Source: Nephrocerus scutellatus (taxonomy: Eukaryota; Arthropoda; Insecta; Diptera; Pipunculidae). Taken from it: a stretch of DNA of 64,000 nucleotides. The stretch lies in the NCBI GenBank assembly GCA_947095585.1, contig OX352761.1, positions 140,274,277 to 140,338,276 of the forward strand, written 5' to 3'. The translations under genes were made by a program, and so were the position numbers. Within the stretch, counting starts at the first letter, position 1. Each line of letters opens with the position of its first letter. Below the pieces are notes generated by a model. That model was given only the letters and a program-made list of their open reading frames with translations. It was not told the DNA's origin and searched no databases. Shown piece after piece: positions 1-12,520 of the stretch.

Positions 1-3000
1 TGCACACTCGCTCGGCACAGGCACATGCGGACATTGGCTAATTGCAGTCAAACATGGAACATTGCACACACTCACAAAAAAAAGCACTATGACCATTTTA
101 TTTTATTATCCTTCCTCAGTGCACAAGAATGTCTGTGTTCATCAATTAGTATGTCCTTTAGAAATCCTAATGCCACGGACATTACGTCCGTTCTTAGATG
201 CTCGATTTATGTCGAATGTTATTGAGTGGCGACATTTCTCATTAGACGGAAAGTTGCAGTTGCAGGACGTTGCTGAGATTTGGTACTTGTAGTTTGTAAG
301 CGCAAAGCGTTACACTTTAATATTAAGATAATGCGCTGAACTATTTCCTCCTGTTCCTAATGGTTTCATACTACGCCAAAGAAGCAAATTAATCTTTTGA
401 ACAGGACAATTTACGTCAAATTAATTTTACAATTCAGTACCTTTCCAATAAGGCTTAAGTTCGACTTAATTCATGTAACCTTTCTAGTGTGATCCTAAAT
501 AGCATAGATTCTCACAAACTCCTTCCTCTCTCTTCACCATGCCTGTGTACAACTAAATCACACAAGTTATTCATGTAAATCCCGAAGGAATACAAAACTC
601 GCACATATGAGTTTAGAAGAAAAACAGAAGATTGTAAAGTAAATGAAATGCAAAATTTTATTCGATGCAACTTAACACACACGCACACACTCATGCTCAT
701 ATAAATACACACACATCTGTTAAGTCCCGTGATCTTCCTGTTTCTCTGCCTGAACAATGGAGGCAAGTTCCAATTCCTTTGGGGCATACACAATAACATT
801 GTGGCTTAAAAAAAAATTTTTTCATATCGTTCGCCTTCGCCTTTGTATTTGCCTCTCGTATGGCGAAAATGTTCAGACATAAATCAAAGGATAAAACCCC
901 AATGACAGATTTTTATCTCGCTTCTCGTTTTTGTATGCTGGAGTGTGACAACAAGTAGACATCCAGACACGACATACACAAAACAACCAAACTGAGTTTA
1001 GATGCGGTTCAGGATAAGTGCCTCTGCTCCAGATGCGAAGTGACTTACAACACACCATGTTGTGGCTGTCTGAGGGCGCTTCTTGGTTTTGTTGTTTATT
1101 TACGTGTAATATACACGCGCTTACGATGCGCCCAAACTAGCAATGTCAAAAGGATATAAGCCGCCGCATGATGATAAAACATCAGGAAGCACATGATGAA
1201 GTTGGCATATATGAAAGTGGTGCTTAGCCCGCCTTGCAGTGTATCCCCCTCGAGGTTCATTTTTTAAAAGAGTTTTAGTCACCACTTTGAAGGGATTAAC
1301 CATCAGATATGAAACAAAATAACACCCAAGATAACAGAAAAAAAATACTAAGAAAATATTTCACATCCGAGAAAGGGGAATGAGAAGTTAAAGAGCGACT
1401 TAGCCTGACAGTAATCCAAGAAAATTAATTTTGAGAAAGCTGGTGGAAATGCCTGGAAAGGGATGCGATTTACTTTATCATCTCATACTAAGGAAGGTAA
1501 AAACATCAATTAGACTATTTTTTGAATGACGATTCGTTTTGCAGGCCAAATGCAACTTTGAGCTGAGAATGAATTTTCGAAACCTCCAAATCGTAGCTCT
1601 ATGGTGAGTGATTGAAGTTCCATTTTTAAGTCTCCTTTTCATGTGAAGCTTTATTATAAAACAAGAACACAACAAGAAAATTAAAGCAAAGTTTCGACCA
1701 ATAAACGGAGAATCGAATAATTGACATCATTATCGAATGGAAAGTTCTTTTGTAATGCAAAGCGAACTGGACGAAGAATCACAATTGATTGATAATAATA
1801 AGTCAACAGGCGGCGCCGCCGTGGATGATTATAATTGAGACAATTTTAATGCGGTCACAGAGCTTCCTGTGTGTGTTGGTGATGTGTTACGCATCAGGAA
1901 GTACGCGTAGATGCAGATTCACAGGAGCAAATGGCTTCTTGTTCCGCACTCATTATCGTTAATTGCAAATAATAATCAACGTCCTGAATAATTATACCAC
2001 GTTGTTCCGTCTCGTAGTGATTCGATCAGTACTTTAATTCTTTTTTGTTAATGCGACGAGTGTTGTTCCCACAACTTTACTAACAAATTATTTATGTCAT
2101 ACACGGCAAGAGGAAGAAGCTGCACTAATCCTCAAACAACTTGGAAACCTTTTGACCTGATTTTTATTGGATTAATTAATCCATTAATCCAGTTACAAGC
2201 ACCATGAAGCGTACTCGAAGCAGATGTGTACTCGTATTCTGAGCGAACAGAAATGAGAGAAATTCGTATGAAAAGTAACATTCGTTGAGTAACAAGAGCA
2301 TTGCAATGCCGAGGGATTCTACTAAGAGTCCCTTCTTGAAGTTCGAGTACATTGTATAATGGCGTTTTAGACGAGTTGTTAGAGGAATACCCACTCTTTT
2401 ATTTTGGTTGAAAAATTTGTATTTGATCTTTTGTCAACAATACTTGTAAGTTTTTTCTATATCCGGAATAGAAATAAATTAAAGTACTTTCGTTCGCTTT
2501 TTGATTCCTGTTTGATGTTGTTCTGTAACATTGTTCAGAGTTCGTCGTCAGCATCATAAGTACTCGCGTAGTGTATTTTATACACAAGTAGAAAATAACG
2601 CTAAAAGTTAGTCTGGAAGAGTTTAAAAAAAACTAATAATAATATAATATATTACATAAAGAGCGAGGAAAGTGGACGTTGTCGTGCGGGTTAGAAGCTT
2701 GATGCCACTGGTTAAGCTACTGACTACCGAGCGACCGTCCCACAAATGCACCATTCTCAATTCAATATCGAGATGACGTAAATGGGAATTACTATTTACA
2801 TTGCGAGCGGTGGAATCGAACAAAATCAACAAAAGTAGAAAATTTCCTATGGTAAAAAATCCACCAATATAATTCCCAACTACTTGCTAGTATTCCACAA
2901 TGCTGTCTCAAGCTACGAGCTATAATTTTTAGTGCGTCATTACACACCCGCGCTCACTGTTATTCATAGGACCACCCGAGCTTGTGAGCTTCTACTTCAC

Positions 3001-3540
3001 CCACCCCACCCTGCTCCGAGCAGCATCGTATAGAACCAAGCACTCGGTTAACAATAAAGCCGACCGACCGACGGACAAATTTAAGTATTAATAGGTTATT
3101 CATTATACATAGTAAAATAGCTGTATTTAGTAAGGAATAAATATAGTAGCAACAATAATAACAATAAACACAATAAACAATCAACCTACCATTTAATTTG
3201 TAACACTCCGCAAAAAACGAACGAGCGAGTCCGGCGAGCGTCAACCGAGCAAACACGTTACAATATATTACTATCACATAATTACAAAATAATTATTAAA
3301 ATAAAAATAAATTTTTAATATATACGTGGGACGCATGCAATAGATAATTGATCCATGAATAGTTGCATGCATCCTACGTTTTTCATTTTAAAACTTATTT
3401 TATACTTTTAAGTTCGTTTTAAAAACGTGGTATATATAAAATTTATTTTTATTCAAAAAAATATTTTCTTCTTTTTAGTTCCTTATGGTTAAAATATAAC
3501 AGAATCAGATGGTCGGACGAATAGCATGAACTTAATAATA
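1..3540. other. Gene-free AT-rich stretch
   Basis: Only short chance frames (under about 105 codons, low complexity) on both strands. There is a small CA-rich run near 673-712. I see no gene or recognisable element. Confidence 0.5.
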
Positions 3541-3890
3541 GGGCTCCGTAGGGTACCCTACCGAACCGACATATAAGAAAAGCGAGTTAATTTTATAAAG
3601 AAAATGAAATGTAATTGTTGAAAAAATGTATGTACTTGTATGTTGTAGTTTAGAACTCCTTTTAGTTTAATGCAATATACTTTTATCAATAACTAGCTGA
3701 AATAATCCGCTGCTTCCACCCTACGCACCCCACCCAACAAACCATACGCCACTGTAACGTCCGGTGGATAACCCTGCACAATGGTAAAAACCTCATTAAA
3801 TTAGGTTCAGTAGTTTTCAAGATAAGCGTTTTTAATTGAAAGTGCAAACAAACAAACAAACATATATAATAGTATAGAATAGATAAGCCT
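3541..3890 (+). repeat. Decayed retroposon-like tail
   Basis: The segment runs from GGGCTCCGTAGGGTACCCTA to a TTAGGTTCAGTAGTTTTC block followed by (CAAA)n and ATATA. A GGTTCAGTAGTTT block with a short tandem repeat behind it is common at the 3' ends of insect LINE- and SINE-like retroposons. No coding part remains. The class is uncertain. Confidence 0.35.
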
Positions 3891-6800
3891 CTCTCTTTGA
3901 GGAGATATTGGCCAGTGGGAAGTTTTTTAGTATTTATGATGAGACATTATTAACAACAAAGTAAATTTTTAATATTTATGTATTGTTACATTATTTAAAT
4001 CGCTCAAATTACCAGACGAGACAGTGAGAAACACAAATAAAATGTGATAAACATTAGTAGGTTAGATATTCTCAATTTGTTGTTACGCCTGAAGGCAGGC
4101 TTCCAAAATGGTTTAGCACTGCTAGCACAACGTGTGCATACTGCATAATGGAATTAAGGAGAGTTGTAACGTTGTTTCGCTCGGGTGACGCTCGCGGGTC
4201 CGGGTTCGCTTCATCCTCTATCTTCTTGTTACAGATTAAGAGTGTATTTGGTTTAATATTAATTTTTACTTCTTTTGTTTATTATTTTATTATTTAGTTT
4301 TCTTAAACAATAACACTATATTAATTATAAATAAGGCTGGTGTACTTAGTTTGTATAATACCTACGGTGTATAGTTAAATAAATATCTAATTGACTTCCG
4401 ACGTGGTGTGTTTTTAATCTGAGAATATGGAGGGCGTTCGTGCAGAACGGCTCGGCTCAACGTGGTTCTCGAGAACTGCGAAATAGATCATCAGCTTCTC
4501 GGTATACCACAGAACACTAAATAGGTAGTGCGAAATATATCAATCAATACCTGATTTAAGTCTATGAAATTCGAGCATATGGAGGACGTTCGTGCATTAC
4601 TTAAGGCTGCGAAATATATCAATCAGCTTTCGGTAATATTGGTTCGCTTAGAAGGGAACCGGACAGTCTTAAAGGCAAAACCCCCAGAAGAAACTATACT
4701 ATACCAGCAGACGGATCTTCTTGCTTAATTGTGGTTTACGCGCCCCATGTCATTGCTTCTTTCTTTCAAATTGCTGGGAATTTTATTTGCCTAACTATCG
4801 AAAAAGAAATTGGTTATATACGTGGCTTAATCGTATACGTACTGGGTTTCTTTTTTGTTTATTATTAATTATTACACTTTTATAATTATTAATTTATTTC
4901 TTAGCCATGGGGCTCGAGTGCAGTGCATTTGCACCAAAAGAATAATTTTTCGGTTTATCAGCGGACGACCGTGGGCTTGATCCCCATATCATATGATTAT
5001 CGAGCGGAAGTGTTGCTATGGTGCTACTATCGCACATGTATTAGAGGCGGTAACTAATAATTCATCAATTATGGCGTATTTAACTTAATACTAGGGTTGC
5101 GTCTTGAAAGCCTACGGAGAAGGAATCCCTATATTATTTGGTACGTCAGGAGATAGTCTTAATGGTGTTGGGGCACCATTGTTGTTGCTGATGGGTTGGA
5201 GGTTGCTCTGGATGCACCTGAATACTCCTTTTGAACACCGATTTGATAAGCACGAAACGTTTCTACGCTATTCAGCCCTTGTATTCGCGAAATTTCCGCC
5301 ATTAAAAATTTATCGTGCGCTTTTGAATTCTGTATAATACTCGTATATGCATTGTGGTCTTGTACAGTTGTATTCAAGTTTTGGGTGAGCATATGCTTTG
5401 TACATAGTAGCCATGTCTGAGACAGAAAGATTCTTTTAGAACATTTTAAAAGTCCTAAACATTTTGCAGCGAAGCTTGTTGTTGTTCACAACAAATTGAC
5501 TTTAGGTACAATAAACTACAAATTTTTATTTTTTTAGTTTTTATCCAATTGGATAACTGGAAGTGGTTAAAAATCGACTTCCTAGATTTGTACCTTCTTG
5601 CTTGTACCTTCCGAGTCCATCAACAGATAAACTCAGCTTGATCGAAATAAATTTGACACATACAAACTTGTAAAGCCTTACGAAATGGCGCATTATGGCA
5701 CTTTAGAAGGTTAAAGTAGCCATAACTTCTTAAATATAGTCACTACACAAAGAGAAATGTTAAAACGGGAAGCCACGTTATCTTGAAATAAACTATACAT
5801 TGTGATTTCGGAAATAAATTTAATTTCGACCAATAACATTTTACCCAATACTGAATTCTACTACTACTACTACTTGCAACCAACAACTCTGTTGGGTATA
5901 TAAATTTCCTCTGTAGACCAAAGACGCCCTCCTTTGTTTATGACACCGAACATACTCGTAGCAATAAGTACAAACACACACATAATGTTTCAAAGCATAA
6001 CGCAGCACTCCTTCGCACAATAAATTGAAAAAACATTTTATATGATTTTCTAATGCCATGTAACACGAATCCCTTTCTGAAGTACGAAAGAGTGCTATAA
6101 AAATCTTAAGGAAGTTCCGTGACAGCAGGCACGCGGTCGAGTCGAGTACTCTTAGCTCCAATAGAATTACACGCTTAGTTGGCATGTTGAACAGCCGCGC
6201 AAAGATTCCCCAAGTATTTGTGGATAGGAATCACTGCAATAATAGCACGCTAGTTAGCCAACCAAACTATATGAGTATTACTTTGTAAACATTCCAGCAT
6301 TTGATACTCCGAATATACAGTTCGTAATCCTTTTATGACCCACATTCAGTGATTCCTTTGGTTTACTGTGATTCTTTTTGTATAATAATTTTGTCTTCGG
6401 TTTTTCACTTCTGGAAGGTATGGCTGTCGAGAAGAATGGCGCACATGAACTCATCCAATAAGTGACTACGTATAGATTTTATTTGTGTACATGCAAGCAC
6501 TTGAAGTCCTCCTTGGTTCTTTTTGTTCATTAAAAAGTGCAGGAGAAAAGTGCAATTGTTCGTCCCATAAATCTTAATGAGATTTCTGGCTAACTTCTTA
6601 CATTTGGTGGAGTTTGAACAAAATCTCCTACCAATTTGGTGCTTCTTATTTAATATAATTTTATATTTTATTAAAATTAACCTAAATATCTTTCAAATGA
6701 ATGTTTATCAACGTCAACACATATTGCTACGTCCTCATGAGATAAACTGAAGATGAGATACTTTTAAAAAAGTGGCCATCTTGCGAAAGGTTTTATATTT

Positions 6801-9229
6801 AATCCACCTGTGGTCTTTTCTAAAATGATGTTAACGATTTGTTACATGGAACAACCACTTTTAAAACACCAACAATGCTAGAATTGGAGCTGTCTTTCTA
6901 CACTACACTTGCCAGCAAAATATTACAAAATCTTAAACGAAAACTTTGAGGCTATTTACACCGAACATCCGCCCATGGTGTCTAACAATAATGTGAATCG
7001 CCATTTGGCTTTTGTCCAAGAGTCCACTTGACATTGATTATCCCTTTGCCTAACTTGCTTGCTTCAGCTAAAGTCGCGCCGGCCGCAGGGAATTTACTCA
7101 AATTTAGTATTTAACGAAAGGATAGAGGACTTTCATGTTTTCTTGAGTTTTCGTTGCTGTTTTTTTTCTCTCGTAATGACACTGGACAGAAGAGAGGAAT
7201 ATAAATACATATATATATATATAAACTTAAAAGGACATCCTGTGGTTTTGTGTTGTTTTGCACTGCAAGCAAAATACAGTGAGTCTCTGTGAGTCTGTTC
7301 TTTTCACTATTTTTAAAGTCTCTCAAGTACGTGTTAAATAACTCAAGGGAATTCATGCTTGACTCCTTGGCAAGCAGAAGTGGAAAAACAAGGAAATAAA
7401 TGCAAATGATTGCATCTTCTTGCAGGCGTTACACCATTATGTAATTTACACTATGCATGCTTTTGCTTATAAGCTTACATACGTAGGTGTACGGGAATTT
7501 GAAAGAAAGCTTTAACTCAGTGTTTGTTTGCGGATTCAAAAAAGATATATGCCATAGAAGTTGACCTTTTCGTCAAGATGATGCATAGAGAAAAAAGTGT
7601 ACCACCAATAACCTACACAAAGAAAACAGTGAAATTATATTTTCGCTAATGTGGGCGCCTTGGTTCAAGTGGGAGCGGGGAGTTCGAATTTCTACTGCCT
7701 ACTCTTCTCGCAAGTGTCTGGCAAACGTCTGAATGTAATAACTTCCATAGAAAGCTTCTCAAAACGTCTTTCCAATATGGCTTTAAATTGTAAGTCTTTT
7801 TTATTTTTGTACAAAAATATGAGACACACCGTGATGCAACAAACTATTACTAGTAACGTATGCTTTAGATACATGGTACTAGTTAACATAATCTTGGAAA
7901 AGTTATTCGAGAACAGATTTTGTTTTTAAAGGAAGGAATCCTCTTAATTATCCGAATACTCTTATCTGAAACACTCACACACATGTACGTGATTCTTGTT
8001 GTTGCTAATTATTAAAAAATGCTGTGCATGCCGTTTGGTAGCAATTCCATATATCCTGTTGGTCCTCTACTCATTCGGCGATCAACCCACACTGTTAAGC
8101 AGATTGTAATCCTTATTTTATGAACGGACTACTTTCATTGCAATGGCTCCGTACTGGCTGAATGTGGAGAATAACCACAATTCTCTATATCCCTTTTCCA
8201 TTTGAACCGCTTCCGGTTGAAAAATGTTAAATTTCCCAGCCTATTCCCCGAGGCATGGACAAATATAAAAATATGTACTCGTTTATAAGAGAACGTCGAG
8301 TACCTAAAAAGTTAAAACTGGCAAACTACCCTTGATTACAGTTGAACACTGACGACGCCACCGCTTATTGTTGATGTTGTTTTCTTATTTTCCACTGGTC
8401 TGTATGAAAGGTAAACGTGTTGATTATACCTAGGTTTCTGGAAGCGGCTAAAAGTTTGCATTGCTTAGTAAGGGTGTTCATAAGGACGAACGGACGAAAG
8501 GACGTTGGTCACCATGGCGTCGGCATTATTTGTCCAACGAAAAAGCACAAATATTTGATATTTCCATCCAAATAGGCCAACACCATAGGTGGCAGAAAAG
8601 AAAAGATGCATGTGAAAGAAAAGATATTTTGCCAACAACAACAACAACAGGGGTAAATGTAAAACGTAAACAGATTTTTAACTGTAATCGCAATTATTGT
8701 TTTTGTTTATATTTATTTATTTGATGTGAATGTGGGGCAAGAAGTTTCAGTAATGGTTTTTTAAAGCTAGAAGCTGAAGCAAATAGTGGTTTGGTTGTAC
8801 TTGGGATACATACACAAGTTTCACATGCCATTTATGTTATTAGAATAGAGGCTTTATGTTTAAATACATAAACACAAGAATTTGTTCACTTCAATAATGA
8901 ACAAATTGTCCCCTGGAAATTGCTATTATACGCCTATAATATGACGTTAACGAACACGTGGAACTTTACCGAAATTTTATGTTAACTTCCACTATGTCTT
9001 ACATTATGTTGCTTTTCAACTTCTACCAGTATCCAGCCAATGTTCCAATACAGAATTTAATTTCTTGTGGATTAAAGTGAATGTACAAAAGCGAAACATA
9101 TACCACAGTTTTATTTGTAGAAGCCCCAACTTGTCGCAATGCACACAATTCTAGGTGGCTGCGCTATTCTGGCCAGACAACAACCAAAGGTAGGTGTGTT
9201 AAGATATTCGCTGAGACTTATAACCCTAG
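3891..9229. other. Gene-free stretch
   Basis: Apart from the short repeats at 4.4-4.6 kb, I see only AT-rich unique sequence, small (CTA)n (about 5861-5875) and (AT)n (about 7208-7222) runs, and frames shorter than 120 codons with no recognisable domain. Confidence 0.5.
4421..4640 (+). repeat. Imperfect short direct repeats
   Basis: Two related copies at about 4421-4508 and 4573-4635 share GA(A/G)(A/C)ATATGGAGG(G/A)CGTTCGTGCA and an end GCGAAATA.ATCA.CAGCTT.TCGGTA. A third partial copy of the second block lies near 4530-4550. The second copy reads openly for about 48 codons (4573 to about 4728). I do not recognise the protein. Confidence 0.5.
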
Positions 9230-9404
9230 TCAGGTTGTAAATTAATTTGTCATGCCAAAGGAAGATGGATGGTATGATTCGATCTGTAAAGAAGCCTTTA
9301 GAATTGGAGAGGTTTGCTTTCGGTTTTTGATTGAACATTCAAGTCGTTCTTGATGATTGGTGCAGTTCTAATTGGGTGAAATTTAACCCAAATAAATTCC
9401 AAGC
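9230..9404 (+). mobile_element. Jockey-like LINE scrap
   Basis: GGAAGATGGATGGTATGA..CG...TAAAGA.GC and the following GAGAGGTTTGCTTTCGGTTTT match the Jockey-like element at 44947-45012 (the protein reads KPKEDGWYDS). It is the linker between endonuclease and reverse transcriptase, cut off on both sides. It runs into the dispersed repeat at 9405. Confidence 0.55.
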
Positions 9405-9593
9405 TTGGCGGTCAGCCATCAGCAGAATAGGGCGAATAACCTAGAATGATGTAGAATAGCAGGTGGCCGTAACTATTTCTGACTGGTGGAAATGCGATTC
9501 AACCTCCACGTGGTGGCCGCCAGTAATTTTCTTGCAATTACAGGAAAAGCTAAATGATCGGGCTAGTCTCTTCAAAGTAAGGTTGGCGCGAGG
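9405..9593 (+). repeat. Dispersed repeat, copy 1 of 2
   Basis: About 189 bases, roughly 85-90% identical by eye to 32769-32958 in the same orientation. The first 36 bases (from TTGGCGGTCAGCC) and the end (TTGGCGCGAGG) are nearly identical, so the edges are sharp. The copies share no obvious protein. The class is unknown. Confidence 0.8.
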
Positions 9594-10292
9594 GTTTGAG
9601 GGATACTTTAAAAGCATCCCAGTCAGTTTTTAATCTAGTAGCCTTGGCTACGTTGAATAGCTTTCTGCAGCTGTCCTGAAATGCCCCAACTCCGAGACCC
9701 ACAAATGTAGTCTCTTCTTGCCTCTTGGACAAATGAGACGACAGGAAAAAGAAAGCGCTATATTATAAGAACAGATGAGTTAATTGTCCTTGTTGTCAAG
9801 TTCATTAATACTAAGGGGGGAATTGTAAGATCAGAGTGTGCGTTTAAAAAGTACTTAAACGTATCTCGGTGTTTCAGCCAGTCAGTCTTCCTTTGATTTC
9901 TATATGGTGATTGGCGAGGGGGCTTGTCATCTAAACTGTATTGTATGTACCGGTGATCGGAGAAATAATGCTTATAGCCGATACCTTCCAGTCTAGAATT
10001 TGGTTGAGAGAGTCGGTGACAAGAGTTATATCTAACACGACTTCTTGTCAACTCCTGATGGTGAAGGTTGGTTCATTACCAGTATTGACTACAGTTAGGT
10101 TTGTAGGGGAGACCGGGGATAGTAGACTCAAAATTTGCTTATCTTTTATTTAAAAAAAAACTAAGAAAGATATCAAAACGAATCAAATGCCTTTTTATAG
10201 AACATCTTTTTCGCTTTATAAAAAAAATATGTTTTCTTAAATTAGCTAATTTTAAGACCCTATTTTCTTAATTTTACACAACGACCTCAAAT

Positions 10293-10717
10293 GAGTCAAG
10301 TAACCCCAGAACCGGGGTAAGTTGGCTAAGGGTATGGGGTCAGTTGACTATACGCTTATTTTCACCTTTTTGATAATAAAACTATAAAAAATAGAATAAC
10401 AAATCAATTTTATTTGAAACAAAAACTAAAAATAAAGAGTTTCAAGAGTTCAAGAGACAGCTCAGCAATAGGGGTGGAAGGATGTTCCAACTTTTTCTGC
10501 TTAAATTTTTTAACATATCTTTGCATGGTTTTGTAAGGAATCCCATGGTCATGAGCAACAGATCGTATACTCTTTCCTTTTCCAAGTATAAGCTGGCACG
10601 CACGATCCAAAACAGTTTGTTCGGTTGCGCCTCTTATGGTTTTCCTAACATATGTTCTCATTTTCACCTAAAAAAAATGAGTCAACTTACCCCGAAAAAA
10701 AAAGTCAACTTACCCCG
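10293..10717. repeat. Five copies of a 15-bp internal motif in the pogo-like element
   Basis: Variants of GGGGTAAGTTGACT occur forward at 10313-10327 and 10336-10349, and reversed at 10293-10308, 10680-10694 and 10703-10717. They flank the transposase piece on both sides. They could be transposase-binding sites, which is inference from their spacing and number. Confidence 0.65.
10410..10667 (-). pseudogene. pogo-like transposase N-terminus (psq-type helix-turn-helix)
   Basis: An 85-codon open frame starts MKMRTYVRKT and contains SIRSVAHDHGIPYKTMQRYV. This matches the helix-turn-helix of pipsqueak/CENP-B-like domains in pogo and Tigger transposases, which binds the transposon ends. The usual protein is several hundred residues; here it ends in hydrophobic filler after the HTH, with no DDE domain. 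It is either a deleted transposase or a retained DNA-binding piece. Confidence 0.75.
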
Positions 10718-12520
10718 ATCGGCCTGTTGGCACTCTATGATTTTTTTTTCGGTAGTAGGAAATTAAATCAACAAAAAGCTACCAGCTGTGATGATCACGA
10801 ATATGCACTTGCTCTCTATCCTAAAAAAAATTTGACTTAAACACAAAAACCGCTGCGAAAAAAGAAAACGAAAAGAAAACCAAAAAATTACTCACGAACG
10901 CAAAAATCTGTTTTTTCGCAATAAATCTCGAACGACGTCTGACTCTGTCGAAGGACAATGGGAGACTAAGCAGGTAGCTGTGCTCGATGTAACAACAAGA
11001 ACTAACATGAAAGAAATTGTTTTGTTTTGAAGTTATTGGCGGTGAGTCTACTTGCCCCTGGGGCCAACTATCCCCGGTCTCCCCTACTTTCAGTATAGTC
11101 GAATAGTAACTCACCCCTATCGTTGATGTCGGAGCTGTCCCATACTTAGTTATGGGCATTTGCATTGCAGCCGATAATGAGACTGTCGTTACGTCTTTTC
11201 GCCTTTGCGATGAATCTCGTCAGGTTATCACCCACCCAGAGGTCCCACATGGTCGTGGGCGAGATAAGCCGATGCCAGCCAATAGGTTCATTGGTGAGTC
11301 TCCGATTGTACTGCAGTGACATCTCGATCGCTGAAGTTAGGGAGTAAAAATATATATATTGATATTACGTTTAACTAATATGCAGGATCTAGGTTTACAT
11401 TTATCTGCTACATATAACGCGTAATTACCAGGAGTTCTGAGTCCGCAAACATGGTTGTTAACATGAAGTTAGACGACTTGGAGTTTCTTCCATCAAGGGA
11501 ATCGTGACAGATGTTCCAGGATTAGGAATTAGGAGTTCCGAGTCTGAGGGATGGGTGGGCAGTTTACCTACCTCCAGCTCATCCTTCTTGTAGGCTCAAA
11601 GAGTGATGTGATCCCATCCAAATATTATCACTCCTGGGGTCTCAGCCAGATGAATGAGGGTTTCCTAATTTATCACAATAATCGCGGATCTGTAGGAACC
11701 TCTTTGCTCCTCCAACTTGACGACTTTCCAGTCGTGGGTGGAAGTAAGGGATTGCTAATTTAAAGGACCTGGAGTATTTCATCCACAGAGGAGGGTTCAG
11801 TTGAGATCAAGGTGCGAGCTCTCGGTTGGCTTGGGATATCCTACCTCGCAACGACCTCGAGATTAACGCCCGGTCAAACCTATCTTAGACTGCTAATGGC
11901 CTGTTTATTGAGATCGCGAAATCTCACGTCATTACACGCGATTAGCTTAAGGCGGTCTTGAAGCCAGCTGCCACCGCGAGTGATGGGAGGTGGTCCTGGA
12001 TGCTCGTTCATAACAGTCAAGAAGCACCAGAGAGCTGTATCTTAACTAATTGCAACCGTTCTGGAGAGATAGTTCCGTCAGTGTCACTGCGATCTATCAT
12101 TGCGACTGCGATTTTTTGTCCTTAAGTACATTTCTGAAGGACCACTGATATATAACAATGGAGTGACTAAGTGTGTTGGTGTTGTACCCTTTTAGCCTTT
12201 TTGAAATCGCATCGATTTCCTCCACCGATCGCTGTCTCTTGGACGTAGAGTCATCGCTGGTCGTGCTTGTCAATAAGGGCTTTGCTTAGCTTGGCGACCT
12301 GCTTCGGTGGTCTGTTGGTCTCTGGAATTGCTCCGAGGCATTCAGTATCCGTACTGCCTTACGCCGATCCTTGTACGACGATCTAGAAGGAGTGCGTTGT
12401 CGCGAACATCCACCAGATGCGACTACAAGATTACTGGCAGCGGAATGGCTATAAGGTGCCACAATCCTACCGTTGCTAGTAGAAGGCCTTACTGCCAAGG
12501 CCGACCTACGACATACGCTT

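Larger units (their letters stand above)
10106..11084 (-). mobile_element. pogo/Tigger-like DNA transposon, non-autonomous, 979 bp
   Basis: Perfect 18-bp terminal inverted repeats (GGGGAGACCGGGGATAGT at 10106-10123, its complement at 11067-11084) are flanked by TA on both sides (10104-10105, 11085-11086). The TA target is as expected for Tc1/mariner/pogo elements. An N-terminal transposase piece lies inside on the minus strand (10410-10667). The catalytic DDE part is absent. The element sits inside the endonuclease of a minus-strand LINE. Removing it with one TA joins the LINE frame cleanly. Confidence 0.85.
9594..12520 (-). mobile_element. LOA/R1-type LINE remnant, minus strand, interrupted
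   Basis: Read on the minus strand, 12520 to about 11380 shows an ORF1-like remnant. This includes a DWKVVKLEE segment near 11700-11735 that resembles the ORF1 C-terminal domain of LOA/R1-type LINEs. From about 11260 the endonuclease begins: LIIGCNANAH (the family's GCDANAH metal/DNA-binding motif, with a D to N change), then SSDINDRG. After the inserted DNA element it resumes with NTGNEPTF, and then SDHRYIQYSL (catalytic SDH motif). It stops at 9594 against the dispersed repeat. Reverse transcriptase and RNase H are missing. Several stops and frameshifts make it dead. Confidence 0.75.
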
